From contig NZ_CP186693.1 of NCBI RefSeq assembly GCF_049532985.1, positions 4,278,001 through 4,342,000 of the forward strand: a stretch of 64,000 nucleotides of DNA, written 5' to 3'. This document shows, one piece after another, positions 24,360-34,249 of this stretch (its first letter is position 1; every line of letters begins with the position of its first letter). The DNA comes from Promicromonospora sp049532985 (GTDB lineage: Bacteria; Actinomycetota; Actinomycetes; Actinomycetales; Cellulomonadaceae). The notes beneath the pieces are model-generated. The model was not told where the DNA came from. It did no database searches and saw only the letters and a program-made list of their open reading frames with translations. Both the position numbers and the translations under genes were made by a program.

Positions 24360-25014
24360 CGCCCGCCTCGTCGCGCGGCGCAAGAGGCCCGGCGTCCGGG
24401 ACCTCGACGATCGGGAGCGGGCCGGTGAGGTAGCGCTGGAGGGTGGGGCCGACGAGGCGGGCCACCTCGGCGGGCCGCAGCGAGGCCAGGGGTTCCAGCC
24501 GGATGAGGTACCTCGTCAGGAGCACGCCGGCCATCTGGGAGGCGACCAGCGCGGTGCGCAGCGGGGCGTCGTGTGTACCGAGGGCGTGCATCACCGGCCG
24601 CAGGATCGCGGCGCCGATGAACTGGGGCAGCAGACCGCGCAGCTCGGCGTCCGAGATGACCGCCGGCATCACGACGCGCACGGTGTCGCCCTCGTCGAAG
24701 TCCCACAGCCCGACGACCGCCTCCATGAGACGCTCCCCCAGGGACTCGACCGGACCGTCGGAGACGCGCTCGACCACGGTCGCGGGCTCGATGCCCGCCA
24801 CGCCGAGCGTCGCGGTCAGCAGGCGGGCCTTGTCCGGGAACCAGTGCCGCACCGTGCCCGGGTCGACGCCGGCCCGCCGGGCCACCGAGCGCAGCGACGA
24901 GGCCTCGTAGCCGCGCTCGACGAACTCGTCGCGGGCGGCGGCCAGGATGTCGGACCGGGCGTCCTGACCGGCGGGACGGCGGCCACGCCGGGACCCGGGA
25001 GCGGAGGGGACCAT
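24355..25014 (-). CDS. TetR-family regulator of the adjacent ABC exporter
   Basis: 219 aa from the ATG at 25014. HTH at about residues 16-62: RSDILAAARDEFVERGYEAS, VARRAGVDPGTVRHWFPDKARLL. The C-terminal ligand domain has PAVISDAELRGLLPQF and TRYLIRLEPLASL and resembles the TetR_C_17-like domain of actinobacterial regulators. It is 8 nt upstream of the exporter ATPase. The palindrome over that gene's start is the likely operator; an exporter inducer is probably the ligand. Confidence 0.9.
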   Translation of the reverse strand: MVPSAPGSRRGRRPAGQDARSDILAAARDEFVERGYEASSLRSVARRAGVDPGTVRHWFPDKARLLTATLGVAGIEPATVVERVSDGPVESLGERLMEAVVGLWDFDEGDTVRVVMPAVISDAELRGLLPQFIGAAILRPVMHALGTHDAPLRTALVASQMAGVLLTRYLIRLEPLASLRPAEVARLVGPTLQRYLTGPLPIVEVPDAGPLAPRDEAGA

Positions 25015-25061
25015 CTGCCCATTCTCACCCACCTCCGCACACCCGCCGGGGACGACGGTGG

Positions 25062-25130
25062 CGAGACGGAACGGTGGCGAGGTGGAACCGCAGCAAGCCT
25101 GCGGTTCCACCTCGCCACCGTTCCGTCTCG
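25062..25130. terminator. 32-bp perfect hairpin between tetR promoter side and gguB
   Basis: Arms 25062-25093 and 25099-25130 are perfectly complementary with a 5-nt loop. It lies upstream of tetR and downstream of gguB. The 12-mer GCGAGACGGAAC at 25061 also occurs in the stem of the hairpin at 38181. Confidence 0.75.
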
Positions 25131-25144
25131 GCAGGGGTGAGGGG

Positions 25145-26322
<1,178 letters not shown>

Positions 26323-26326
<4 letters not shown>

Positions 26327-27894
26327 GCCGTCGCCTCCTGCGTGGTCTCCTGCGTCATGAGAGCCATGAGTCCTTCCTGGGTGGCGGAGGGCACGTCGAC
26401 CTCGCCAGTGATGCGGCCGAAGGCCAGGGTGTAGATGCGGTCGCAGATCCCGAGGAGCTCGGGGAGCTCCGACGAGATGACGAGCACGGCCTTACCCGCC
26501 GCGACCAGCTCGTTGATGATGGTGTAGATCTCGTACTTGGCGCCGACGTCGATGCCGCGGGTGGGCTCGTCGAGGATCAGCACCTCGGGCGCGGTGTACA
26601 GCCACTTGGACAGCACGACCTTCTGCTGGTTGCCGCCCGAGAGCTTGCCCACCTCCGTCAGCACGTTGGGGGTGCGGATGTTCATGGACGCGCGGTACTC
26701 CTCCGCGACCTTGAGCTCCTCGTTCTCGTCCACGAAGCCGTTCCTGGCCAGCTTGCCGAGGCCCGCCGCCGAGATGTTCCGGCGGATGTCCTCGATGAGG
26801 TTGAGCCCGTACTGCTTGCGGTCCTCCGACACGTACGCGATGCCCGCCTTGATGGCGTCCGGCACGTTGTGCACGTCGACCGGCCGGCCGTGGATGTACG
26901 CCGTGCCGCTGATGTCACGGCCGTAGGAACGGCCGAACAGCGACATCGCGAGCTCGGTCCGTCCGGCGCCCATGAGGCCGGCGATGCCGACCACCTCGCC
27001 GGCGCGGACGTTCAGGTTCGCCTTCTCGACGATGACGCGGCCAGGCTGGGTCGGGTGGTAGACCGTCCAGTCCTCGACGCGCAGCACCTCCTCGCCGGGG
27101 TGCGACTCGCGGTCGGGGTACCGGTTGTCGAGGTCGCGACCCACCATGCCGCGGATGATGCGGTCCTGGATCGCCTCGGACGAGTCGCCCGCGGTGGCCA
27201 TGTCGAAGGTCTCGATCGACCGGCCGTCACGGATGATCGTGGTGGTGTCGGCGATCTCGGCGATCTCGGCCAGCTTGTGGGAGATCATGATCGACGTGAT
27301 GCCCTGCTCCTTGAACTGCCGGAGCAGGCCGAGCAGGTGCTCGGAGTCGTTGTCGTTCAGCGCCGCCGTCGGCTCGTCGAGGATGAGCAGCCGCACGTCC
27401 TTCGAGATCGCCTTGGCGATCTCGACGAGCTGCTGCTTGCCCACGCCCAGCGCGGAGATCGGCGTGGTGGGCGACTCGCTCAGGCCCACCCGCGCGAGCA
27501 GCTCGGCGGCCTCGGAGTTGGTCTTGTTCCAGTCGATGGCGCCGCCGGCGCGGCGACGCTCGTTCCCGAGAAAGATGTTCTCGGCGATCGACAGGTACGG
27601 GACGAGGGCGAGCTCCTGGTGGATGATCACCACGCCCCGCGCCTCGGAGTCGTTGATCGTGCCGAACTGGGCGATCTCGCCGTCGAGCACGATGTCGCCC
27701 TCGTAGGAGCCGAACGGGTAGACGCCCGACAGCACCTTCATCAGGGTCGACTTGCCCGCCCCGTTCTCGCCGCAGATCGCGTGGATCTCGCCCCGGCGGA
27801 CGGTGAGGTTGACGTCCTGGAGCGCCTTGACCCCAGGGAATGTCTTGGTGATGCCGCGCATCTCGAGGATGTCGGTCGGCGCCGAATCGGCCAT
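26323..27894 (-). CDS. gguA: sugar ABC importer ATPase with two NBDs (GguA/MmsA type)
   Basis: 523 aa. The ATG at 27894 has AAGGA upstream. CUT2-type tandem ATPase: first Walker A GENGAGKST and Walker B LLILDEPTAAL, second half with the usual degenerate Walker A (GLMGAGRTEL), SEDRKQYGLNL, LSGGNQQKVVLSKWL and VLILDEPTRGIDVGAK. It powers uptake by GguB with the ChvE binding protein. Confidence 0.95.
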
Positions 27895-28067
27895 GCCAGT
27901 CCTTGTCGCGTACTTGTCGCCAATAGTGATGGTGCGGAGGGTCGACCTCCGCGTGGTCCTGGCCGACGGCCGGTGGCCGGGCTCGTGGAGACGGATCTCT
28001 GGGAGCGCGACCACCGACCGGCGGACGGGACGTCAGCGGTGTCGACCGGACCTACGAGGCGTCAGGC

Positions 28068-29243
28068 CTACTCGTCGACCTGACCCGAGGCGACCTCTTC
28101 CTCGGTGAGGTAGCCGGTGTCGATCAGTTCCTTCTGCAGGTTGTCCTTGGTGACGATCACCGTGGGCAGCAGGTACGACGGCACGACCTTGTTGCCGTTG
28201 TCGTACGTCTCGGTGTCGTTCGCCTCGGGCTCGTTGCCCTCGAGGAAGGACGTGGCCGCGACGACGGCCTGCTCGGCCAGCAGGCGCGTGTCCTTGAAGA
28301 TGGTCGAGTACTGCACGTCGTCCTGGATCAGCTTGGCCGACGCCGCCTCGGCGTCCTGCCCGGTGATCACGGGCATCGGGAGGTCACCCTCGCCGTAGCC
28401 GACGTTCTGCAGGGCGGTGATGATGCCGCGCGAGAGCACGTCGGCCGGGGCCAGCACGCCGTCGACGGTCTTGTCACCCTTGGTGTACGTCGAGGTCAGC
28501 AGGTCGTCCATGCGGCTCTGGGCGCGCTCCTGCTCCCAGCGCTGGATCGCGACCGTGCCGAACTCGGTCTGGCCCGACGGCACCTCGAGGGTCTTGTCGT
28601 CGATGTACGGCTGGAGCACCGACATCGCGCCGTCGAAGAAGAACCCGGCGTTGTTGTCGTCGGGCGAGCCGGCGAACAGCTCGATGTTGAACGGGCCCTC
28701 GGGCGCGTCCGCGGCCTCCTCGCCGTTCTCGTCGAGGATGCCCAGGCCGGTCAGCAGCGAGGTGCCCTGCTGCACGCCGACCTCGTAGTTGTCGAACGTG
28801 ACGTAGAAGTCGACGTTGTCCGAGTCGCGGATCAGGCGGTCGTAGGAGATCACCGGGATGTCCGCGGCAGCGGCGGCCTCGAGCTGGCTGCCCAGCGCGG
28901 TGCCGTCGATCGAGGCGATGATGAGCGCCTCGGCGCCCTTGTTGATCATCGCGTCGATCTGCTGCTGCTGGGTCGGGATGTTGTCGCCCGCGAACTGCAG
29001 GTCGACCTCGTAGCCGGCCTCCTTCAGCCCGTCCTCGACGGCAGCCCCGTCGACCTTCCAGCGCTCGTAGGTCTCGGTCGGCATCGCGACGCCGACGAGG
29101 CCGCCCGCCTCACCGTCCCCGCCACCGTTCCCGCCGGCACCGCCACCGCCGGCGCCGCCACCGCCGCACGCGGCGAGCGACACGGCCACAGCGCCCGTTG
29201 CCAGCGCGGCCAGACCACGCGTAGCCCACAGCTTCCTTGCCAT
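28068..29243 (-). CDS. chvE: sugar-binding lipoprotein (ChvE type)
   Basis: 391 aa. The ATG at 29243 has GAGGAGAAG upstream. Lipobox VSLAAC (Cys about 26), then a Gly-rich linker. A periplasmic-binding-protein type 1 fold: MPTETYERWKVDG, IIASIDGTALGSQ, VISYDRLIRDSDNVDFYVTFDN and VITGQDAEAASAKLI. It closely resembles ChvE, which binds several monosaccharides including arabinose and xylose. A LacI-type operator overlaps its promoter at 29318-29347. The 173-nt gap to gguA holds no gene. Confidence 0.93.
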   Translation of the reverse strand: MARKLWATRGLAALATGAVAVSLAACGGGGAGGGGAGGNGGGDGEAGGLVGVAMPTETYERWKVDGAAVEDGLKEAGYEVDLQFAGDNIPTQQQQIDAMINKGAEALIIASIDGTALGSQLEAAAAADIPVISYDRLIRDSDNVDFYVTFDNYEVGVQQGTSLLTGLGILDENGEEAADAPEGPFNIELFAGSPDDNNAGFFFDGAMSVLQPYIDDKTLEVPSGQTEFGTVAIQRWEQERAQSRMDDLLTSTYTKGDKTVDGVLAPADVLSRGIITALQNVGYGEGDLPMPVITGQDAEAASAKLIQDDVQYSTIFKDTRLLAEQAVVAATSFLEGNEPEANDTETYDNGNKVVPSYLLPTVIVTKDNLQKELIDTGYLTEEEVASGQVDE

Positions 29244-29302
29244 GACTTCTCCTCTTCGAGTGTGTGCCCGGGCACGTCTCTGCAACCCCGGCCGACTTCA
29301 CT

Positions 29303-29334
29303 TTGTGAACGCAACAGATTGTGAACGCTCACAA
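29303..29334. promoter_or_regulatory. tandem LacI-type operators before chvE
   Basis: TTGTGAACGCTCACAA (29319-29334) has 6-bp perfect arms around a 4-nt centre. A second, half-conserved copy TTGTGAACGCAACA lies at 29303-29316, in phase at 16 nt. Confidence 0.65.
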
Positions 29335-29347
29335 GCCCGTTGGTCAA
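29318..29347 (-). promoter_or_regulatory. chvE promoter (TTGACC-N18-CACAAT)
   Basis: On the minus strand -35 TTGACC (29347-29342) and -10 CACAAT (29323-29318) are 18 nt apart, and the operator 29319-29334 covers the -10 and part of the spacer. A repressor there would block RNA polymerase. Confidence 0.5.
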
Positions 29348-29454
29348 AACCGCGTCGGCTGAAAACCGCCACGGCCGTTGGTGACGGGGATCACGGTAGC
29401 CGTGGTAGGGCCTGAGTATGGAGAACTTCCTGGATGGTTACGGCATCGATACAG

Positions 29455-29476
29455 TCAACTCTTGGATCAACTCTTG
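29455..29476. repeat. direct repeat TCAACTCTTG, 12-nt period
   Basis: Two exact copies (29455-29464 and 29467-29476) in the gene-free stretch 29335-29573 downstream of the lacI gene. The rest of this stretch shows no other structure that I can see. Confidence 0.5.
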
Positions 29477-29573
29477 AATCCGGCGCACCGGTACCGGACG
29501 CCCCCGCGCCAGGACGACGTCGCCCTACGTCGCGCCACTCGTGAGCAGCAGCACGGTCTCCGCCGCCGGACGG

Positions 29574-30650
29574 TCAGGCCCAGGTGAGGTCGGCGACGAC
29601 CGGTTCGGTGCCGCCCTTCTGCACGCCCACCACCTCGCCGCCCTCGCCGGTGGACTCCCGCCCCACGATCCGCGAGTCCGGCACCACCCTGCGGAACGGC
29701 GCTGGCTCGCCCGTCGCGGCGATGCGCTCCAGCAGCAGCTCGACGGCGGTGTGCGCGATCTGGTCACGCCCCGGGTCCACCGACGAGAGCGCGGGCACCG
29801 AGTAGCGGGCGTCGTCGACGTCGTCGAACCCGATGAGCGCGACCTGCCCCGGCACGTCGATCCGGTGCGCGTGCAGGGCGTGCAGGGCGCCGAGCGCGAG
29901 CGCGTCGTTGAGCGCGAAGACGGCGTCGATCTCCACGCCGTCGTCGAGCAGGCGGCTCATGGTCTCGGCACCGGTCTGGCGGTGCCAGGGCACGGCCTCC
30001 CCGACCAGCGCCGGGTCGAACGGCAGCCCGGCCTCCTCGAGCCCGGCGCGATACCCCTCGGTGCGCAGCGCGGCCGAGCCGACCCGCTCCTCCGCGTGCG
30101 CCCCGATCAGCGCGATCCGGCGTCGGCCCAGCGAGGCGAGGTGGAGCGTCGCGGCCTTGGCCGCGGCCACGTTGTTCATGGTCACGTGGTCGGCGGGCGC
30201 GCCGAATACCCGCTCGCCCAGGACGACCAGCGGGAAGTCCACGGAGAACAGGGGGAGGTCGTCGGGCCCGAGCGCCAGCGGCGAGAAGATGAGCCCGTCC
30301 GTCAGGTGCCGGCGCCGGCCCGACAGCACCTCGGTCTCCCGCTCGCGGCTGGCACTGGTCTGCTCGATGAGCACGGTCCAGCCGGCGGCGTCCGCCGCGG
30401 AGATGACGGCGTCGGCGAGCTCCGCGAAGTACGGGAGCGAGAGCTCCGGGACGGCGAGGGTGATCAGTCCGGTGCGCCGCGTGCGGAGGTTCCGGGCCGA
30501 CATGTTGACGCGGTAGCCCAGCTCCTCGATCGCGGCCTCGACGCGCTCCTTGGTGGCGGCGCGGATGTACGGGTAGCCGTTCACCACGTTGGACACGGTC
30601 TTGATCGAGACGCCGGCGCGTTGCGCCACGTCGTGCATCGTCACGGCCAC
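29574..30650 (-). CDS. LacI-family transcriptional regulator
   Basis: 358 aa from the GTG at 30650, chosen because GGAGG lies 8 nt upstream. ATG codons at 30701 and 30719 lack such a site and add residues unlike the family. HTH TMHDVAQRAGVSIKTVSNVVNG and hinge SARNLRTRRTG, then a sugar-binding PBP1 domain ending FDDVDDARYSVPALSSVDPGRDQIAHTAVELL. It is divergent from the GH51 arabinofuranosidase and close to the ChvE operon, so both, and possibly araBDA, are candidate targets. Arabinose or an arabino-oligosaccharide is a likely inducer (inference). Confidence 0.9.
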   Translation of the reverse strand: MAVTMHDVAQRAGVSIKTVSNVVNGYPYIRAATKERVEAAIEELGYRVNMSARNLRTRRTGLITLAVPELSLPYFAELADAVISAADAAGWTVLIEQTSASRERETEVLSGRRRHLTDGLIFSPLALGPDDLPLFSVDFPLVVLGERVFGAPADHVTMNNVAAAKAATLHLASLGRRRIALIGAHAEERVGSAALRTEGYRAGLEEAGLPFDPALVGEAVPWHRQTGAETMSRLLDDGVEIDAVFALNDALALGALHALHAHRIDVPGQVALIGFDDVDDARYSVPALSSVDPGRDQIAHTAVELLLERIAATGEPAPFRRVVPDSRIVGRESTGEGGEVVGVQKGGTEPVVADLTWA

Positions 30651-30723
30651 GCTGCCAGCCTCCGGTCGGGCGAGTTTTTCCACAGGGTAGAGGACGGGCA
30701 TCGCTGCGCCGTCGCCCATCCGC

Positions 30724-30738
30724 TAATGTGCAACGTTG
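30724..30738 (+). promoter_or_regulatory. abfA -10 TAATGT with CAACGTTG palindrome
   Basis: TAATGT at 30724-30729 can be the -10 of the arabinofuranosidase gene, followed directly by the palindrome CAACGTTG (30731-30738) with the central CG of LacI-family operators. The site is in the divergent region between lacI and abfA. Confidence 0.5.
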
Positions 30739-30769
30739 TAGAACCGCCCCGACACATCAGCGAGGAACA

Positions 30770-32302
30770 ATGACGACCTCCCCCACCCGCGTCCTGCTGC
30801 ACCCCGACTTCACCGTGGGCACGGTCGACCGCCGCCTGTTCGGCTCCTTCGTGGAGCACCTGGGCCGCGCGGTCTACACGGGCATCCACGAGCCCGGCCA
30901 CCCGACGTCGGACGAGCACGGGTTCCGCCGTGACGTGGCCGACCTGACCCGCGAGCTGGGCGTCACGACCGTCCGGTACCCCGGCGGCAACTTCGTGTCG
31001 AACTACCGCTGGGAGGACGCCGTCGGGCCGGTGGAGCAGCGCAAGCCGTTCCTCGACCTGGCCTGGCGTACGGTCGAGCCCAACCTCGTCGGCACGGACG
31101 AGTTCCTGCAGTGGGCCGAGCGTGAGGGCATCGAGCCGATGATGGCCGTCAACCTCGGTACGCGCGGTGTCGAGGAGGCCGTGGCGCTCCTGGAGTACTG
31201 CAACGGCGAGGCCGGCACCCGCTGGGCCGACCTGCGCATCGCCAACGGCCGGGAGAAGCCCTACGGCGTCAAGCTCTGGTGCCTGGGCAACGAGATGGAC
31301 GGCCCGTGGCAGATCGGCCACAAGGACGCGCACGAGTACGGCAGGCTGGCCCGGAACGCCGGCGCCGCGATGAAGCTCGTCGACCCGTCGATCGAGCTCG
31401 TCGCCTGCGGCTCGTCGTCCATGCAGATGCCCACGTTCGGCGAGTGGGAGCGCACCGTCCTGGAGTACACCTACGACCTGGTGGACCACATCTCGATGCA
31501 CGCCTACTACGAGGAGGTCGACGGCGACCGCGCGTCGTTCCTCGGCTCCGGCACCGCGATGGACCGCTTCATCGAACGGGTTGAGTCCTCCGCCGACGCC
31601 GTGGGGGCGCAGCGCCGCTCGGACAAGAAGATCACCATCAGCTTCGACGAGTGGAACGTCTGGTACCTGACCACCCGGTTCCCCGGCGAGGAGAACCTGC
31701 CGATCCAGCGGGACGCCCCGCGCATCATCGAGGACGTCTACTCCGGCCTCGACGCCGTGGTGGTGGGCGACCTGCTGGTCACGCTGCTGAACCACGCCGA
31801 CCGCGTACCGGTGGCCTGCCTGGCCCAGCTCGTCAACGTGATCGCGCCCATCATGACCGAGCCGGGCGGCGAGGCGTGGCGGCAGCCCACGTTCCACCCG
31901 TTCGCGACGACGGCGCGGCTGGCCCAGGGCGAGGCGCTCGACCTGCGCGTGTCCACGCCGACCCTCACGACCAAGGCCCACGGCGAGGTCCCGGCGGTGA
32001 CCGCGGCGGCCACGCTGGCGGACGGGGCGGTGGCGCTGTTCCTGACCAACCGCTCGCCCGAGGCGGTCGACGTCGAGGTGGCCCATCCGGGCGCGGCGCT
32101 GGAGATCACCGAGGGCTGGTCCATGACCGCGGACCACGAGCCCGCGGTGGCCGGGCCGGAGCACGCCGCAAAGGTGGTCCAGGATCACTGGGGGGCGTTC
32201 GACGTGGCCGGCCGGGTCGCTCCTGGGCACGGCGCCACGACCACGGTGACTCTGCCGCCGGAGTCGTGGACCGCTCTGTCCGGCTCGCTCGCCTCGTCCT
32301 GA
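30770..32302 (+). CDS. abfA: GH51 alpha-L-arabinofuranosidase
   Basis: 510 aa. The ATG at 30770 follows GAGGAACA. It has the GH51 start (FGSFVEHLGRAVYTGI and RYPGGNFVSNYRWED), the acid/base Glu175 in CLGNEMDGPW and the nucleophile Glu294 in SFDEWNVWYL. A beta-sandwich C-terminal domain follows. There is no signal peptide, so it acts inside the cell on imported arabino-oligosaccharides and releases L-arabinose for the araBDA pathway. Probably repressed by the divergent LacI protein. Confidence 0.95.
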   Translation: MTTSPTRVLLHPDFTVGTVDRRLFGSFVEHLGRAVYTGIHEPGHPTSDEHGFRRDVADLTRELGVTTVRYPGGNFVSNYRWEDAVGPVEQRKPFLDLAWRTVEPNLVGTDEFLQWAEREGIEPMMAVNLGTRGVEEAVALLEYCNGEAGTRWADLRIANGREKPYGVKLWCLGNEMDGPWQIGHKDAHEYGRLARNAGAAMKLVDPSIELVACGSSSMQMPTFGEWERTVLEYTYDLVDHISMHAYYEEVDGDRASFLGSGTAMDRFIERVESSADAVGAQRRSDKKITISFDEWNVWYLTTRFPGEENLPIQRDAPRIIEDVYSGLDAVVVGDLLVTLLNHADRVPVACLAQLVNVIAPIMTEPGGEAWRQPTFHPFATTARLAQGEALDLRVSTPTLTTKAHGEVPAVTAAATLADGAVALFLTNRSPEAVDVEVAHPGAALEITEGWSMTADHEPAVAGPEHAAKVVQDHWGAFDVAGRVAPGHGATTTVTLPPESWTALSGSLASS

Positions 32303-32307
32303 GCACG

Positions 32308-32349
32308 GGTCCGACGTGCAGGTCACGGAGATGACCAGCACGTCGGACC
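32308..32349. terminator. 18-bp hairpin between abfA and alarmone synthetase
   Basis: Arms 32308-32325 and 32332-32349 pair with one mismatch around a 6-nt loop, between convergent genes. Confidence 0.75.
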
Positions 32350-32361
32350 CGGCACGGCGGG

Positions 32362-33141
32362 TCAGGGCTTGCTGTCGAACCCGAAGCCCCCGTCGGCCTC
32401 CGCTGCCCGCCAGAAGTCGCGCAGCATCTCCTCGGGGGTGTGCAGGTTGTGCCGGCTCGCGACGGGTTCCTCGTCGCCCGAGATGGCCTTGACCTCGTCG
32501 TGGATGCGCTCCATCGAGGTGTCCAGCGACCAGGCGACGTCGGCGGCGAGCTTGAGCGAGTCGGTGAGGTGGCGCGGCACGTCGCCGTCGTACTTGTAGT
32601 AGATCTTGTGCTCCAGGCTCGCCCAGAAGTCCATGGCGATGGTGCGGAGCTGGATCTCGACGATCACCTTCTCCACCCGGTCGGAGAGGAACACGGGAAT
32701 CTGCACGATGAGGTGCAGCGACTTATACCCGGTCGTCTTCGGGTGCTTGATGTAGTCGCGCTCGTCCAGCAGGGTCATGTCCGACTGCGCCAGGAGCATG
32801 TCGCGGACCAGGTAGATGTCGTTGACGAAGCTGCACGTGATGCGCACGCCGGCGATGTCGAACATCTGCTCGCGGACGCCCTCCGGCGTCAGCGGGATGC
32901 CCTTGCGACGGCACTTGGCCACGATCGACTCGAACGACTTGAGCCGGGAGCCCACGTGCTCCACGGGGTTGTAGTTCTGCATGTGCCGGAACTCGTCGCG
33001 CAGGATCGAGATCTTGGTCATGACCTCGTCGATCCCGAACTTGTACGTCAGCACCAGGCGGCGCAGCTCGGCGACGAGCTGCCGCAGCTCGTCAGGATCA
33101 GGCATCGGGCGTTCCCGGACGTCCTCGGGCAGCTTGCTCAC
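32362..33141 (-). CDS. small alarmone synthetase (GTP pyrophosphokinase family)
   Basis: 259 aa from the GTG at 33141. A free-standing RelA/SpoT synthetase domain: RLKSFESIVAKCRRKG (ATP-binding side), FDIAGVRITCSFVNDIY, KTTGYKSLHLIVQIPVF and VEIQLRTIAMDFWASLEHKIYYK. There is no hydrolase, TGS or ACT domain. It would make (p)ppGpp in response to transcription rather than ribosome signals. TACGGT lies 6 nt upstream of the start, so the message is probably leaderless. Confidence 0.92.
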   Translation of the reverse strand: MSKLPEDVRERPMPDPDELRQLVAELRRLVLTYKFGIDEVMTKISILRDEFRHMQNYNPVEHVGSRLKSFESIVAKCRRKGIPLTPEGVREQMFDIAGVRITCSFVNDIYLVRDMLLAQSDMTLLDERDYIKHPKTTGYKSLHLIVQIPVFLSDRVEKVIVEIQLRTIAMDFWASLEHKIYYKYDGDVPRHLTDSLKLAADVAWSLDTSMERIHDEVKAISGDEEPVASRHNLHTPEEMLRDFWRAAEADGGFGFDSKP

Positions 33142-33147
33142 GGGTCA

Positions 33148-33153
33148 ACCGTA
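33148..33153 (-). promoter_or_regulatory. -10 element TACGGT, leaderless alarmone synthetase
   Basis: On the minus strand TACGGT, TGACCC, then GTG at 33141. Confidence 0.55.
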
Positions 33154-33241
33154 CGGGCTGGGGGTCGTCCCGTGGGCTCGAAGCGCGGGTGGCGCTCAAC
33201 ATCCCGCCCCGGCGCACCCGGACGGTGAGTCAGTCACGTGG

Positions 33242-34249
33242 CTATGTGCGGCGGAGGCTCAGCACCCGCTGGAGGGCCACGAAGATCAGCAGCAGCACGC
33301 CGATCACGATCTTGGTCCACCAGGAGCTGAGGGTGCCCTCGAAGGTGATGATGGTCTGGATCAGGCCCAGCACCAGCACGCCCAGCACGGAGCCGAGCAC
33401 GAACCCGGTGCCGCCGGTCAGCAGCGTGCCGCCGATGACCACGGCGGCGATGGCGTCGAGCTCCATGGCCACGCCGGTCAGCGAGTAGCCGGACCGGGAG
33501 AACATCGCGAACAGCAGCCCGCCCAGCCCGGCGCACGTGCCGCTGACGACGTAGGCGAGCACCTTGGTGCGGGCCACGGGCAGGCCCATGAGCAGCGCGG
33601 ACTGCTCGCCGCCGCCGATCGCGTAGACGGTGCGGCCGAACCGCGTGAAGTGCAGCACCAGGAAGCCGAGGCCCACCACGATCAGCGCGATGAGCACGCT
33701 GGAGGTCATGCGCCACTCGCCGAAGATCTGCACCCAGCTCGCGAGCGCCACGAACGACGGGTCGTCGATGGCGATGGACTCGGGCGCGATGAGGAAGCAG
33801 AGCCCGCGCGCGAGGAACATGCCCGCGAGCGTGGCCACGAACGGCTGCACCTGGAAGTACTGGATCATCACGCCGTGCGCCAGGCCGATCACCGTCCCGG
33901 CACCCACGGCGAGCGGGATCACCAGGGCCACGGGCAGCCCGGCCTGGAGCAGCGCGGCGGTGATCACCGTGGACAGCGCCAGCACCGCACCGACCGAGAG
34001 GTCGATGCCGCCCGTGAGGATCACAAAGGTCATGCCCACCGCGAGCACGATGAGGTGCGCGTTGTTGATGAACAGGTTGGAGATCACGGCGGGCGTCAGG
34101 AAGTTCTCGTACCGGGTGCCGCCCACGATCAGCATCAGGGCGAGCACCACGAACGTGCCCAGCACCGGCAGGTAGCGCCGGTCCAGCCGGGCGGGGAGCC
34201 GCAGCCCGCGGCGGATGCGCGGGGTACGGGCGGGGGCCGACGTCGTCAT
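33242..34249 (-). CDS. yjfF: sugar ABC importer permease (YjfF type)
   Basis: 335 aa; the ATG at 34249 overlaps the preceding stop as TGATG. BPD_transp_2 membrane protein with FVILTGGIDLSVGAVLALS, HGVMIQYFQVQPFVATLAGMF, RFGRTVYAIGGGEQSALLMGL and ELDAIAAVVIGGTLLTGGTG. Second permease of the YtfQ-YtfR-YtfT-YjfF type importer, which in E. coli takes up galactofuranose. Last gene of the operon. Confidence 0.9.
   Translation of the reverse strand: MTTSAPARTPRIRRGLRLPARLDRRYLPVLGTFVVLALMLIVGGTRYENFLTPAVISNLFINNAHLIVLAVGMTFVILTGGIDLSVGAVLALSTVITAALLQAGLPVALVIPLAVGAGTVIGLAHGVMIQYFQVQPFVATLAGMFLARGLCFLIAPESIAIDDPSFVALASWVQIFGEWRMTSSVLIALIVVGLGFLVLHFTRFGRTVYAIGGGEQSALLMGLPVARTKVLAYVVSGTCAGLGGLLFAMFSRSGYSLTGVAMELDAIAAVVIGGTLLTGGTGFVLGSVLGVLVLGLIQTIITFEGTLSSWWTKIVIGVLLLIFVALQRVLSLRRT

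Noticed and set aside
25062..25130. Insertion sequence ends or MITE
   Set aside because: The inverted repeat has only a 5-nt loop, no transposase and no flanking target duplication; a terminator hairpin is simpler.
29378..29587. Small plus-strand open frame after lacI
   Set aside because: No ribosome binding site, no motif and a basic, low-information product; it ends inside the lacI gene.
30650..30719. Upstream ATG starts for the lacI gene
   Set aside because: They lack a ribosome binding site and add residues before the HTH not seen in the family, while the GTG at 30650 has GGAGG 8 nt upstream.
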